21,942 nucleotides of DNA from Pseudolysinimonas_A sp965653335 (GCA_965653335.1 CBFGZU010000026.1:1-21942), one strand, 5' to 3'; shown: positions 1-6,080, counted from the first letter of the stretch. Made by a program: numbers and translations. The notes: generated by a model not told the origin, from the sequence alone.

Positions 1-59
1 GAACCGGTTTGCGAGTCAAGAGCGGGGACCCCTACCCCGATTGACTCGCAAACCGGTTC
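1..59. repeat. Perfect 19-bp inverted repeat with internal second stem
   Basis: Bases 1-19 are the exact reverse complement of bases 41-59. Inside the 21-base centre, 23-27 (CGGGG) can also pair with 35-39 (CCCCG), so transcripts of either strand could fold into one long hairpin with a small interior loop. The outer arm contains the self-palindrome AACCGGTT. There is no T-run on either side, so it is not a classical intrinsic terminator. It lies about 260 bp downstream of the minus-strand MerR gene and at the window edge, so its other neighbour is unknown. It could be a terminator between convergent genes, a protein-binding palindrome or a small mobile palindromic element. The symmetry is certain; the role is not. 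Confidence 0.75.
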
Positions 60-319
60 GGGTCACCCTCGCGGGGTCGCGCCGCTTCGGGTGGGCTAGC
101 CTCTGCCACGCCGTCGATGTCGCTATCGGATGACCGTTGCTCCGACACGCCGATGACGCGCCGGGCGGACCACATCTGGTCCCCGGAGGGCGACACTTTG
201 GCCCGCCGGGCCGCCGCCCTGCGTCGTGGCTCGGGATCACGATGCCGAGCTGGCCCCGCCCTTCATAGGACGGATGACGTCGCCGATTCGACGAACCCAG
301 CGGAGTGCGAAGCGGAGGA
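60..319. other. Intergenic stretch with no recognisable gene
   Basis: I see no protein that reads like a known family in any frame, no tRNA-like fold and no convincing ribosome site. The open frames present are arginine/proline-rich and look like chance frames in GC-rich DNA. A short GGCCC-GCC-GGGCC hairpin is present near 199-211. The stretch could hold the 3' untranslated region of the minus-strand MerR gene ending at 320. Confidence 0.5.
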
Positions 320-874
320 CTAAGAAGCAGCGCGAGCAGCCCGACGCGCCGCGAGTTCGTCGCTGGGGTCCTCAGACGGGGAGAACTCGACGTCGACGAG
401 GTTCGACTCGACCTCGCGGAGGACCTTGCCGACGGCGATGCCGAAGACGCCCTGGCCCTGGCTGACGAGGTCGATGACCTCTTCGTCGGAGGTGCACAGA
501 TAGACGCTCGCGCCGTCGCTCATGAGGGTCGTCTGCGCGAGGTCGTTGATGCCGGAGCTGCGGAGCTGGTCGACGGCGACGCGAATCTGCTGCAACGAGA
601 TTCCGGTGTCGAGGAGACGCTTGACGAGTTTGAGCACGAGGATGTCGCGGAAGCCGTAGAGGCGCGACGACCCCGAGCCGGCGGCACCGCGCACGGTGGG
701 TTCGACGAGCTGGGTACGCGCCCAGTAGTCGAGCTGGCGGTAGCTGATGCCGGCGGCCTTCGCGGCTACCGTTCCTCGGTAGCCCGCCGCCTTGTCGAGG
801 TCGGGAAGGCCGTCGGTGAAGAGCACGGGCTCGGTCGCGTACGGCGACGCATCGCTCCGGGTTACTTCCGCCAT
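320..874 (-). CDS. MerR-family regulator (Rv1830-like)
   Basis: The product is a 184-residue MerR-type DNA-binding protein. A winged-helix segment at about residues 34-76 (YRGTVAAKAAGISYRQLDYWARTQ, then the RLYGFRDI wing) is followed by the helical KRLLDTGISLQQIRVAV segment that begins the dimerisation coiled coil. No cysteine cluster for metal sensing is visible. The C-terminus is acidic, then arginine/alanine-rich. In Mycobacterium the equivalent gene (Rv1830) sits just after the garA-Rv1828-Rv1829 genes, which matches the order here except that the DUF151 nuclease gene is absent. The ATG start is supported by AGGGAAG ending 5 nt upstream. A separate promoter and a palindromic operator lie in the 125-bp gap to the upstream ftsR-like gene, so autoregulation is likely. 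The exact target genes cannot be read from the sequence. Confidence 0.88.
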   Translation of the reverse strand: MAEVTRSDASPYATEPVLFTDGLPDLDKAAGYRGTVAAKAAGISYRQLDYWARTQLVEPTVRGAAGSGSSRLYGFRDILVLKLVKRLLDTGISLQQIRVAVDQLRSSGINDLAQTTLMSDGASVYLCTSDEEVIDLVSQGQGVFGIAVGKVLREVESNLVDVEFSPSEDPSDELAARRAARAAS

Positions 875-885
875 GTCGCTTCCCT

Positions 886-915
886 AACCTTCAGGTTGAA
901 CTTGAGGTTCAAGTT
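886..915 (-). promoter_or_regulatory. Paired palindromes, likely MerR operator in the leader
   Basis: 899-915 is a perfect inverted repeat AACTTGA-GGT-TCAAGTT, and next to it 886-897 is AACCT-TC-AGGTT. They lie 11-41 bp upstream of the MerR start codon and downstream of the predicted transcription start, where a bound regulator would block elongation or initiation. Inverted repeats of about this size are normal for MerR proteins, so self-binding is the simplest reading, by inference. Confidence 0.55.
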
Positions 916-928
916 CGTTCGCGCTCTC

Positions 929-957
929 ACGCTACCTCTCGCCCCGACGCCCGACAA
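929..957 (-). promoter_or_regulatory. Sigma-A-type promoter for the MerR gene
   Basis: On the minus strand TTGTCG (957-952) is followed by a 17-bp spacer and TAGCGT (934-929). This is a good -35/-10 pair for a housekeeping sigma factor and gives a leader of roughly 50 nt that carries the double palindrome and a Shine-Dalgarno-like AGGGAAG. Confidence 0.5.
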
Positions 958-971
958 TGACATCCGGGCGT
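947..971 (-). terminator. Weak hairpin after ftsR-like gene
   Basis: ACGCCCG (947-953) and CGGGCGT (965-971) form a 7-bp stem with an 11-nt loop, about 30 bp after the stop of the FtsR-like gene. There is no T-run, and the stem overlaps the -35 element of the next promoter. It may reduce read-through, but this is a low-confidence call. Confidence 0.25.
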
Positions 972-999
972 GTCGTGGTCAGAATCTTTGCGGACGCAC

Positions 1000-1695
1000 T
1001 CACAACTTGCCGAGTGCGCTGCGGATGAGGCTCGACCGGACGACCTCGAGCTGGCCGGCGATCTCGCGAGCCATCTCGAGAGCCTTCGCCCGCGACGAGG
1101 CATCCCGGCGGCGCGTCACCGGCGTGAGAGCGCTCTCGATGAGGCCGAGCTCGCGCTCCGCCGCCGCTCGGAACCCGCGCAGATGCCGCGGCTCGATCCC
1201 CGACCGCTGCAGTTCCACGAGGGCACGCAGCACGGCGAGCGCATCCTCCCCGTAGTGATCGCCGGCGACGACGAGCGACGCCGCGATCGCGTCGTTGAGG
1301 AGCATGGCGTTTGCGCCCGCCTCCTTGATCAGCTCCGCCCGGCTCAGCCGACGGTCGCCCGACAGCATCGACGGGGCCGAAACCGTCGCGCCCCCCGGCA
1401 ACACGGGTTCCCGCCCCGCATCGAGATCGTCGAGGTAGGAACGGATGACCTTGAGCGGCAAGTAGTAGTCGCGCTGCATCGACAGCACGAGGCGCAAACG
1501 CTCGAGGTCGGCGGGCGAGAACTTGCGATACCCCGACTCCGTGCGGGAAGGCGTCACCAGGTTGCGCTCCTCGAGGAACCGCAACTTCGACGGCGACAAA
1601 TCGGGGAACTCCGGGCTCAGCCGCGCGAGCACCTGGCCGATGCTGAGAAGGCTCGATCCCCCCGACGCTCGCGTCGAGGATGCGACTCCGGCCAC
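1000..1695 (-). CDS. ftsR: FtsR-like MerR-family regulator (Rv1828 homologue)
   Basis: The 231-residue product has an N-terminal winged helix (about residues 17-70: LSIGQVLARLSPEF, SKLRFLEERNLVTP, GYRKFSPADLERL), typical of actinobacterial FtsR/Rv1828, and a long helical C-terminal region. In Corynebacterium glutamicum FtsR activates ftsZ, and the gene lies next to the FHA gene odhI as here. The GTG start overlaps the TAG stop of the FHA gene by one base (TAGTG), which implies coupled translation and one transcript. A cell-division regulator role is inferred from family and position. The DUF151 gene that follows Rv1828 in mycobacteria is missing here. Confidence 0.85.
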   Translation of the reverse strand: MAGVASSTRASGGSSLLSIGQVLARLSPEFPDLSPSKLRFLEERNLVTPSRTESGYRKFSPADLERLRLVLSMQRDYYLPLKVIRSYLDDLDAGREPVLPGGATVSAPSMLSGDRRLSRAELIKEAGANAMLLNDAIAASLVVAGDHYGEDALAVLRALVELQRSGIEPRHLRGFRAAAERELGLIESALTPVTRRRDASSRAKALEMAREIAGQLEVVRSSLIRSALGKL

Positions 1696-2153
1696 TAGTG
1701 GCCCGTCGCCTTATCGAGGCGCGAGGCGTAGAACGTCAAACGGAATTTGCCCACCTGCACTTCGGCTCCATCGCTCAGCAGGGCGGATTCGATGCGGACG
1801 CCGTCGTAGTACGTTCCGTTGAGCGACCCGAGATCGCGCACCTGGAACGCCGTGCCCACTCGCACGAAGTCGGCGTGACGACGTGACACCGTGACATCGT
1901 CGAGGAAGATGTCGGCATCGGGGTGACGACCGGCTGTGGTCACGTCGCCATCCAGCAGGAACCGCGCCCCCACGTTCGGACCGCGACGCACGACGAGCAG
2001 AGCCGAACCCGACGGCAATGCCGCAATCGCCTCCTGCTCCTCGGGCGAGATGCCCGACTCGAGTGCGGCGAGCTGCGCGACGAATTCGTCGGTGAAATGC
2101 GCAGTCGTGTCGTTCGAGGGCTGCTCCCCGGGCGCCTCGTGCGGCTCGACCAT
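1695..2153 (-). CDS. garA: FHA-domain switch protein (GarA/OdhI type)
   Basis: The 152-residue protein has a short unstructured N-terminus with the threonine pair T16-T17 in NDTTAHF, the place where GarA/OdhI carries the ETTS phosphorylation motif of Ser/Thr kinases. A complete FHA domain follows at about residues 50-145: GRHPDADI (75-82), S90-R91-H93, and LGSLNGTY (108-115), the phosphothreonine-binding loops. In mycobacteria and corynebacteria the unphosphorylated protein inhibits 2-oxoglutarate dehydrogenase and tunes glutamate metabolism; phosphorylation makes the FHA domain bind its own N-terminus. The start ATG is preceded by AGGAGGT, which overlaps the stop of the upstream phosphatidyltransferase gene. 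Family assignment is firm; transfer of the metabolic role is inference. Confidence 0.9.
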   Translation of the reverse strand: MVEPHEAPGEQPSNDTTAHFTDEFVAQLAALESGISPEEQEAIAALPSGSALLVVRRGPNVGARFLLDGDVTTAGRHPDADIFLDDVTVSRRHADFVRVGTAFQVRDLGSLNGTYYDGVRIESALLSDGAEVQVGKFRLTFYASRLDKATGH

Positions 2154-2162
2154 CCTGACCTC

Positions 2163-2768
2163 CTAGCGATCCACAGTATCGGATGCGCCCGCTCGCGCCA
2201 CCCGAACTTCGCGGATCATCCGGGCTGCTTGCACGATGTAGGCGACTCCCGCCCACCAGTAGAGGAACGCCCCCCAGATCGCCGCGGCCCAGCCGAGCGG
2301 CAGCGTCACCGTGGCGAGATCGGGGAAGGCCGACCCGAGCAGCAGCACAGGCATCGCGAACAGGATCGCGAAGGTCCCCATCTTGCCCAGATGGTGCACG
2401 GGCAGCGGTCCGAAGCGGTGGTTGGCGAGCACGACGCCGAGGATAAGCAGCAGCACGTCGCGCGCGACGATCACCCCGACGAACCACCACGGCAAGACAC
2501 CCACCCAGCCGAGACCGGCGAGCGTCGAGAGGATGAACAACCGGTCGACGGCCGGGTCGAGCAACTGCCCGAGCCGGCTCACCTGGTTGAAGTGCCGGGC
2601 CACATACCCATCGACGAAGTCGGTGATCGCCGAGACCGCGATGAGCAGCAGGGCCCAGCCGAAGTGCCCGAGCACCAGGAGCACGAGGAAGACGGGAATG
2701 AGCAGCAGCCGCAACAGCGACAGGATGTTCGGGATCGTCACGATCCGCGAACTCACCGGCGGAGCCAT
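2163..2768 (-). CDS. CDP-alcohol phosphatidyltransferase family protein
   Basis: This integral membrane enzyme of 201 residues carries the full family signature D-x2-D-G-x2-A-R-x8-G-x3-D-x3-D (D50, D53, G54, A57, R58, G67, D71, D75), which binds the CDP-linked lipid and metal ions. About six hydrophobic segments are visible. Such enzymes make phosphatidylglycerophosphate, cardiolipin or related phospholipids; the exact substrate cannot be told, though the neighbourhood resembles mycobacterial pgsA2 (Rv1822). I chose the ATG at 2768 rather than an upstream in-frame GTG at 2786, because the six codons between them are the Shine-Dalgarno itself (GGGAGGTGG). It is the first recognised gene of the block continuing into the FHA and FtsR-like genes. 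Confidence 0.88.
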   Translation of the reverse strand: MAPPVSSRIVTIPNILSLLRLLLIPVFLVLLVLGHFGWALLLIAVSAITDFVDGYVARHFNQVSRLGQLLDPAVDRLFILSTLAGLGWVGVLPWWFVGVIVARDVLLLILGVVLANHRFGPLPVHHLGKMGTFAILFAMPVLLLGSAFPDLATVTLPLGWAAAIWGAFLYWWAGVAYIVQAARMIREVRVARAGASDTVDR

Positions 2769-2799
2769 CCACCACCTCCCTCGCACATCCTAGGCTCGA

Positions 2800-2892
2800 T
2801 CACGTGCATCCCTGCTCGTCGTGACCGCGGTCGCCCGGCGCCATCACCGCCTTCTGATGGATCGCGTCGATCGCCATGCTGCCCGCGTTCAT
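2800..2892 (-). CDS. Possible 30-residue small protein upstream of the phosphatidyltransferase
   Basis: A short frame encodes MNAGSMAIDAIHQKAVMAPG and ten more residues, ending in DEQGCT. Nearly all third positions are G or C, as in real genes nearby, and a purine-rich GAGGAAG lies 10 nt before the ATG. It ends 31 bp before the phosphatidyltransferase start and would be cotranscribed. I recognise no family. It may equally be a chance frame in the divergent promoter region. Confidence 0.28.
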   Translation of the reverse strand: MNAGSMAIDAIHQKAVMAPGDRGHDEQGCT

Positions 2893-2964
2893 GGAGTACG
2901 AGCTTCCTCGGCGCGATGGTGCGCATCCACCGCGTCGCGCCCGCGCGGCACGTCGCGCCTGAGC

Positions 2965-2970
2965 TACCGT
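2965..2970 (+). promoter_or_regulatory. -10 element, probable leaderless start of repeat-protein gene
   Basis: TACCGT ends 6 nt before the ATG at 2977, and no Shine-Dalgarno is visible. This places transcription start at or next to the start codon and supports the 2977 start. Confidence 0.45.
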
Positions 2971-2976
2971 CGATCC

Positions 2977-3453
2977 ATGTCGTGCATCCGGTTCAACACC
3001 CCGGCTCAGCGACGGCAGCTGGCGGCGATGGCGCCCGCGATGCTGTCGGCCGCCGAGGTCGCGGCGCGGCACCCCGCACCTCCCGTGACGCCGACGAAGA
3101 TCGCGCGACTGCGGCTCCTCGCCGGGCACGAGAACCCCAGAATCCGGGAGAGCGTCGCGAGCAGCCACCACACGCCGCCCGACGTCGCCGAAGAGCTCGC
3201 GCACGACCCGGACCCGGGCGTGCGAGCCTGGCTCGCCCGCAACGAGACGACGTCGTGCGACATCCTGCGCGAGCTCGCGCGCGACGATTCGGAGATCGTG
3301 CGGGGCTGGGTCGCCGTGAACTACTTCGTGCCCGCCGATGTCATGGCCGAGCTCGCCGACGACCCCAGTCCTGTGGTGCGTGGACTCGTGGCGTGGAAAG
3401 CCTCGCTCGCCGGGCGCGAGCGATCAGTCACGCAAGAGCTCGTCGAGGCGTGA
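2977..3453 (+). CDS. Leucine-rich-variant/HEAT-like repeat protein
   Basis: The 158-residue protein contains about four repeats of roughly 25 residues from residue 46 to 145, each built as L(A)-x-D/H-P/D-x-x-x-V/I-R-x-x-V/L-A-x-N/K followed by a second helix (LAHDPDPGVRAWLARN, LARDDSEIVRGWVAVN, LADDPSPVVRGLVAWK). This resembles leucine-rich-repeat-variant or HEAT-type solenoids that act as protein-binding scaffolds. No enzymatic motif or signal peptide is seen. An in-frame upstream GTG at 2821 would add an Arg/His-rich extension without family character, so I prefer 2977. The last 30 bp overlap the convergent Nudix gene. The partner is unknown. Confidence 0.72.
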   Translation: MSCIRFNTPAQRRQLAAMAPAMLSAAEVAARHPAPPVTPTKIARLRLLAGHENPRIRESVASSHHTPPDVAEELAHDPDPGVRAWLARNETTSCDILRELARDDSEIVRGWVAVNYFVPADVMAELADDPSPVVRGLVAWKASLAGRERSVTQELVEA

Positions 3454-3921
3454 CCGGAGCTCGGGCCAGCCGGCACCGAAACCCGAATGCAGCGGCAGGT
3501 CGGCCACGCCGCCGAACGGCACCCATTCGAGCGCTTCGCTCTCGGCGTCCCCGATGATCGGCGCGAACAGTTCGTCGGCGCGAGCGATCACCGTCGTGTA
3601 CGACCAGTAGCCGAGGTCGAGCACCGAGGTTCCGAGGATCGTCACCAGCTCCGGCGGGACCCCCGCCTCCTCATCCGCTTCGCGCATGGCGGCGGCCTCG
3701 GGCGATTCGCCCGGCTTGCGCGCACCACCGGGGAGCCCCCAGGTGCCACCGAGGTGGCTCCACACCGCCCGCAATTGCAGCAGCACTCCGGCATCCGGGT
3801 GGGCGAGCAGCAGCCCGGCGGCACCGAAGGCGCCCCAATACCGGCCGCGCGGGCCATCGACCCAGACATCTTCCGGGCCTCGGGGGCGTCGCTCCGCCGG
3901 GTCGTGGGTCGCGCGGGTCAC
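3424..3921 (-). CDS. Nudix hydrolase
   Basis: The 165-residue protein has a perfect Nudix box G-x5-E-x7-R-E-x2-E-E-x-G at residues 66-87 (GARKPGESPEAAAMREADEEAG), which binds the metal and hydrolyses nucleoside diphosphates linked to another group. The preceding HLGGTWGLPGG is typical of the MutT-like subfamily; substrate specificity cannot be assigned. The start is uncertain: GTG codons at 3954, 3930 and 3921 are in frame. I chose 3921 because TAGAGT ends 7 nt upstream, matching the leaderless pattern, and because MTRATHDPAERRP looks like a natural N-terminus. It is divergent to the S4 gene and overlaps the repeat-protein gene at its 3' end. Confidence 0.88.
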   Translation of the reverse strand: MTRATHDPAERRPRGPEDVWVDGPRGRYWGAFGAAGLLLAHPDAGVLLQLRAVWSHLGGTWGLPGGARKPGESPEAAAMREADEEAGVPPELVTILGTSVLDLGYWSYTTVIARADELFAPIIGDAESEALEWVPFGGVADLPLHSGFGAGWPELRSRLDELLRD

Positions 3922-3928
3922 GCGTTCC

Positions 3929-3934
3929 ACTCTA
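3929..3934 (-). promoter_or_regulatory. -10 element for Nudix gene
   Basis: TAGAGT on the minus strand ends 7 nt before the GTG at 3921. It would give a leaderless mRNA and helps to choose among three candidate starts. Confidence 0.35.
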
Positions 3935-3962
3935 TGAGCACGCGGGGTTTGCACACCCGGGT

Positions 3963-3968
3963 TAAGGT
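3963..3968 (+). promoter_or_regulatory. -10 element, probable leaderless start of S4 gene
   Basis: TAAGGT ends 6 nt before the ATG at 3975. The nearby GGAG is only one base from the ATG, too close to act as a ribosome site. Confidence 0.45.
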
Positions 3969-3974
3969 CGGAGC

Positions 3975-4409
3975 ATGGCCGATCGCCTGGACGCGTGGAT
4001 CTGGGCGGTGCGTCTGGTCAAATCTCGATCGGCGGCGACGGCGCTCGTGCGGGCCGGGCAGGTGCGCCTCAACGGGGACCGGGCCAAGGCCGCCCAGCCG
4101 GTGAAGATCGGCGACGAGGTGCGGCTGCGAACCGGCGACGTGAACCGGATCATCGTCGTGCGGCAGTTGCTCGCCAAGCGCGTCGGCGCGCCGCTGGCCG
4201 CTCTCGCCTACGAGGACCTGACGCCCGCTCCGCTCCCGCCCGAGGAGCGCGTGCTCGTCGCCACCCGCGAGCGGGGTGCTGGTCGCCCGACGAAACGCGA
4301 TCGCCGAGCCATCGAACGGCTGACCCACCCCGTCGAGCGCTCAGCGGGCTACGTTGACGAGTCCGTTGAACCCTTCGGGAACGACGACGAGGTTGCCCGC
4401 CGCCGCTAG
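3975..4409 (+). CDS. S4-domain RNA-binding protein (Hsp15-like)
   Basis: The product starts with an S4 RNA-binding domain (about residues 3-60: RLDAWIWAVRLVKSRSAATALVRAGQVRLNG and DEVRLR), as in Hsp15 and related proteins that bind ribosomal RNA or rescue stalled 50S subunits. The GRPTKRDRRAIERL motif near residue 103 is the usual C-terminal end of this small family. Here the frame runs on for about 27 further residues, making 144, and overlaps the convergent SPFH gene by 69 bp. The tail has no recognisable character and may be a result of stop-codon loss. The function is inferred from the family. Confidence 0.85.
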   Translation: MADRLDAWIWAVRLVKSRSAATALVRAGQVRLNGDRAKAAQPVKIGDEVRLRTGDVNRIIVVRQLLAKRVGAPLAALAYEDLTPAPLPPEERVLVATRERGAGRPTKRDRRAIERLTHPVERSAGYVDESVEPFGNDDEVARRR

Positions 4410-5330
4410 CTCTTTGAGCGTGTCGAGGTAGCGCTGCTGCAGGATCGCATCCGTCAGGCTCGCATTGAGGATCGCGTTGGCTTCCGCCTCGGCCTGTGCC
4501 TGCACGATCTTCTGCTGCGCCGACACCTGTACGGCCTCGAGTCGCGCTTGCTCGGTCTGCACGTTGATCTGCGCTTCCTGAGCGGCGGCGTAAGCGGCCG
4601 TGACGCTCTCGCCGTAGCGGATCTCCTGAAGCGCGACGTCTTCGACGATGATGCCATCGTTCTCCCAGCGCGCTTCGAGGGCGTCGAGGATGGCGTCCTG
4701 CACGGCGTTGCGATCGGTGAGCATCTCGATCGTGTCGAAGCGGCCCGGCACCGAGCGCACGACCGAGCGGATGTCGTTGAAGATCAGGCGAGTGCGCAGA
4801 TTCTCTTCGTTGTAGTACGCGCTGTAGATGTCGATCACCGAGTCAGGGTCGAGGGAGTAGCGGATCGCGATGTCGACGTTCGCCGTGACGCCTTCCGCAT
4901 CCTGCACGGTGATCTGCGGCCCATCCGGCGAGCCGCCGATGTTGTCGCCCTCGCCGAACGACTGCTCGGTCACGAACACGGCGCGCTGGTTGCGCACGTC
5001 GAAGGTGACGGTGTCGACCCACGGTGCCTTCCAGTGGAGTCCGGCCTGCGTTTCGTAGCCGACGATCTGACCCGTCCAGTCCCGCAGCACGTTGGCCTGA
5101 CCGACGTCCTGCCTGAAGAACGAGCTCACGACCAGGAACAGCGCCCCGATCACGAAGAGCCCGACGGCCGACCAGCGCGCAGCCCGCGAGATGATCACGT
5201 TCGTCCCGCGGCGGAACGCGCTGCCGTTCGGAGTTTCGCCCGCAGCGACGACCCTCGACTTGGCGTTGGATGCGGCCACGATGAGGGCGACGACGCCCGC
5301 GGCGAGGAAGATCAGGCTGACGATGAACAT
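4341..5330 (-). CDS. SPFH/band-7 (prohibitin-like) membrane protein
   Basis: The 329-residue protein has two hydrophobic segments near the N-terminus (about 2-20 and 52-70), then an SPFH domain (TGQIVGYETQAGLHWKAPWVDTVTFDVRNQ, VTANVDIAIRYSLDP, LRTRLIFNDIRSVVRSV) and a long Ala/Gln/Glu-rich coiled coil (about 245-300). Such proteins form large ring assemblies at the membrane and often regulate FtsH-type proteolysis or membrane organisation. No NfeD partner gene is adjacent. The ATG is preceded by TATCCT ending 6 nt upstream and no Shine-Dalgarno, pointing to a leaderless mRNA. The last 69 bp overlap the S4 gene. Confidence 0.87.
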   Translation of the reverse strand: MFIVSLIFLAAGVVALIVAASNAKSRVVAAGETPNGSAFRRGTNVIISRAARWSAVGLFVIGALFLVVSSFFRQDVGQANVLRDWTGQIVGYETQAGLHWKAPWVDTVTFDVRNQRAVFVTEQSFGEGDNIGGSPDGPQITVQDAEGVTANVDIAIRYSLDPDSVIDIYSAYYNEENLRTRLIFNDIRSVVRSVPGRFDTIEMLTDRNAVQDAILDALEARWENDGIIVEDVALQEIRYGESVTAAYAAAQEAQINVQTEQARLEAVQVSAQQKIVQAQAEAEANAILNASLTDAILQQRYLDTLKELAAAGNLVVVPEGFNGLVNVAR

Positions 5331-5336
5331 GGGGTC

Positions 5337-5342
5337 AGGATA
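5337..5342 (-). promoter_or_regulatory. -10 element, probable leaderless start of SPFH gene
   Basis: TATCCT on the minus strand ends 6 nt before the ATG at 5330. The palindrome TGACGTCA (5344-5351) lies just upstream in the spacer and could be a binding site. Confidence 0.45.
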
Positions 5343-5368
5343 CTGACGTCATGTTCTCGTGAGGAAAC

Positions 5369-5905
5369 CTATTTCTTCACGACGGCTTGCGTGCCCGGCA
5401 CGGGCGACGAGATGGTCAGGCCGCGTTCGATCGCCGCGAGCACCGCGGGGTCATCCGGTTGCACTTTGGGGCGGAAACGCGACACCGCACCATCCGGCGA
5501 GATGACGAATTTCTCGAAGTTCCAGGTGACCCTGCCGGTGTTGCCGTCGGAGTCGGGCTCGCGCGTGAGGGCCGCGTAGAGCGGATGCCGGCGTGCGCCG
5601 TTGACCCGGGTCTTGCCCATGAGTGGGAAGGTCACTCCGTACGTCGTGGAGCAGAACTCCTTGATGTCGTCGGCCGACCCCGGTTCCTGACCGAGGAACT
5701 GGTTGCACGGGAACCCGATGACGGTGAAGCCTTGATCCCCGTACCGCTTCTGCAGCTCCTCGAGCTTGGAGTACTGCGGCGTGAGTCCGCACTTCGAGGC
5801 GACATTCACCACGAGCACCGTCTTGTCACCGAATGCGGCGAGAGAGGTCTTGGCTCCGTCGATGGTTCTGAACGGAATCTGTCGCACCCTCGAGTCGATC
5901 GCCAT
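5369..5905 (-). CDS. Glutathione-peroxidase-family thiol peroxidase
   Basis: The 178-residue protein carries the family signatures NVASKCGLT (peroxidatic C39), FPCNQFLGQEPG (Q73) and WNFEKFV (W128-N129), the catalytic Cys-Gln-Trp-Asn set. It has cysteine, not selenocysteine, and a second cysteine at C85 in KEFCSTTYGVTFP, where thioredoxin-dependent members keep the resolving cysteine. Actinobacteria generally lack glutathione, so thioredoxin is the likely reductant; that is inference. It reduces hydrogen peroxide or lipid peroxides in the cytosol. The ATG follows TAACCT by 6 nt, a leaderless arrangement. The gene stops 38 bp before the SPFH start on the same strand, but each has its own -10. 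Confidence 0.93.
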   Translation of the reverse strand: MAIDSRVRQIPFRTIDGAKTSLAAFGDKTVLVVNVASKCGLTPQYSKLEELQKRYGDQGFTVIGFPCNQFLGQEPGSADDIKEFCSTTYGVTFPLMGKTRVNGARRHPLYAALTREPDSDGNTGRVTWNFEKFVISPDGAVSRFRPKVQPDDPAVLAAIERGLTISSPVPGTQAVVKK

Positions 5906-5911
5906 GCGTCG

Positions 5912-5917
5912 AGGTTA
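5912..5917 (-). promoter_or_regulatory. -10 element, probable leaderless start of peroxidase gene
   Basis: TAACCT on the minus strand ends 6 nt before the ATG at 5905, with no ribosome site between. Confidence 0.45.
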
Positions 5918-5957
5918 GTTCGCGCCGATGGGGCTTCGCTGGGAGGCATCCGAAACG

Positions 5958-6080
5958 AGGAAAGCCCGGTGCGGGGGCACCGGGCTTTTCCGATCACATG
6001 GGGGGCGTGTTCGGCTGATCCTCAGAAGAGGGGGAGCGGGGGGCCGGTATCTGGGGGGAAACGCCGGCCCCTCCGCTCAT
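5958..6080 (-). ncRNA. 6C-type small RNA with two C-rich loops
   Basis: Read on the minus strand, three hairpins follow each other. The first (about 6076-6037) pairs GCGG-GGGGCCGG with CCGGCCCC-CCGC around a loop containing CCCCCC. The second (about 6013-5991) pairs CCGA and CAC with GTG and TCGG around a loop GCCCCCCAT, again six C in a row. The third is a 12-bp GC-rich terminator stem. This is the architecture of the actinobacterial 6C RNA family (B11 in Mycobacterium), whose C-rich loops base-pair with G-rich ribosome sites of target mRNAs. The 5' end is my estimate; no strong -10 is obvious. Further C-runs lie upstream at 6144-6151 and 6115-6119. Confidence 0.75.
5961..5989 (-). terminator. 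Strong intrinsic terminator of the 6C-type RNA
   Basis: AAAGCCCGGTGC (5961-5972) and GCACCGGGCTTT (5977-5988) form a perfect 12-bp stem with a 4-base loop. On the minus strand the stem ends in TTT and is followed by CCTCGTTT; on the plus strand it ends in TTTT, so it may act in both directions. Its place right after the two C-loop hairpins fits the 3' end of the small RNA. Confidence 0.75.

Noticed and set aside
1..75. tRNA-like look of the first bases (GGTTCG near a stem)
   Set aside because: No acceptor, D or anticodon arm can be drawn; the pairing is a simple hairpin.
886..906. Resemblance of the MerR leader palindrome to a SoxR box
   Set aside because: Only CCTCAAGTT agrees; the other half deviates and the MerR protein has no Fe-S cysteine cluster.
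305..1255. A 316-residue plus-strand open frame
   Set aside because: It is the antisense shadow of the two MerR genes; its sequence lacks any family pattern and is rich in Asp/Glu/Arg from mirrored codons.
1923..3557. A 544-residue plus-strand open frame
   Set aside because: It runs antisense to the FHA and phosphatidyltransferase genes and through the repeat-protein gene in the wrong frame; His/Arg/Pro-rich with no domain.
5344..5351. TGACGTCA palindrome upstream of the SPFH gene
   Set aside because: An 8-bp palindrome is expected by chance at this scale, and no matching regulator is indicated; mentioned only as context.
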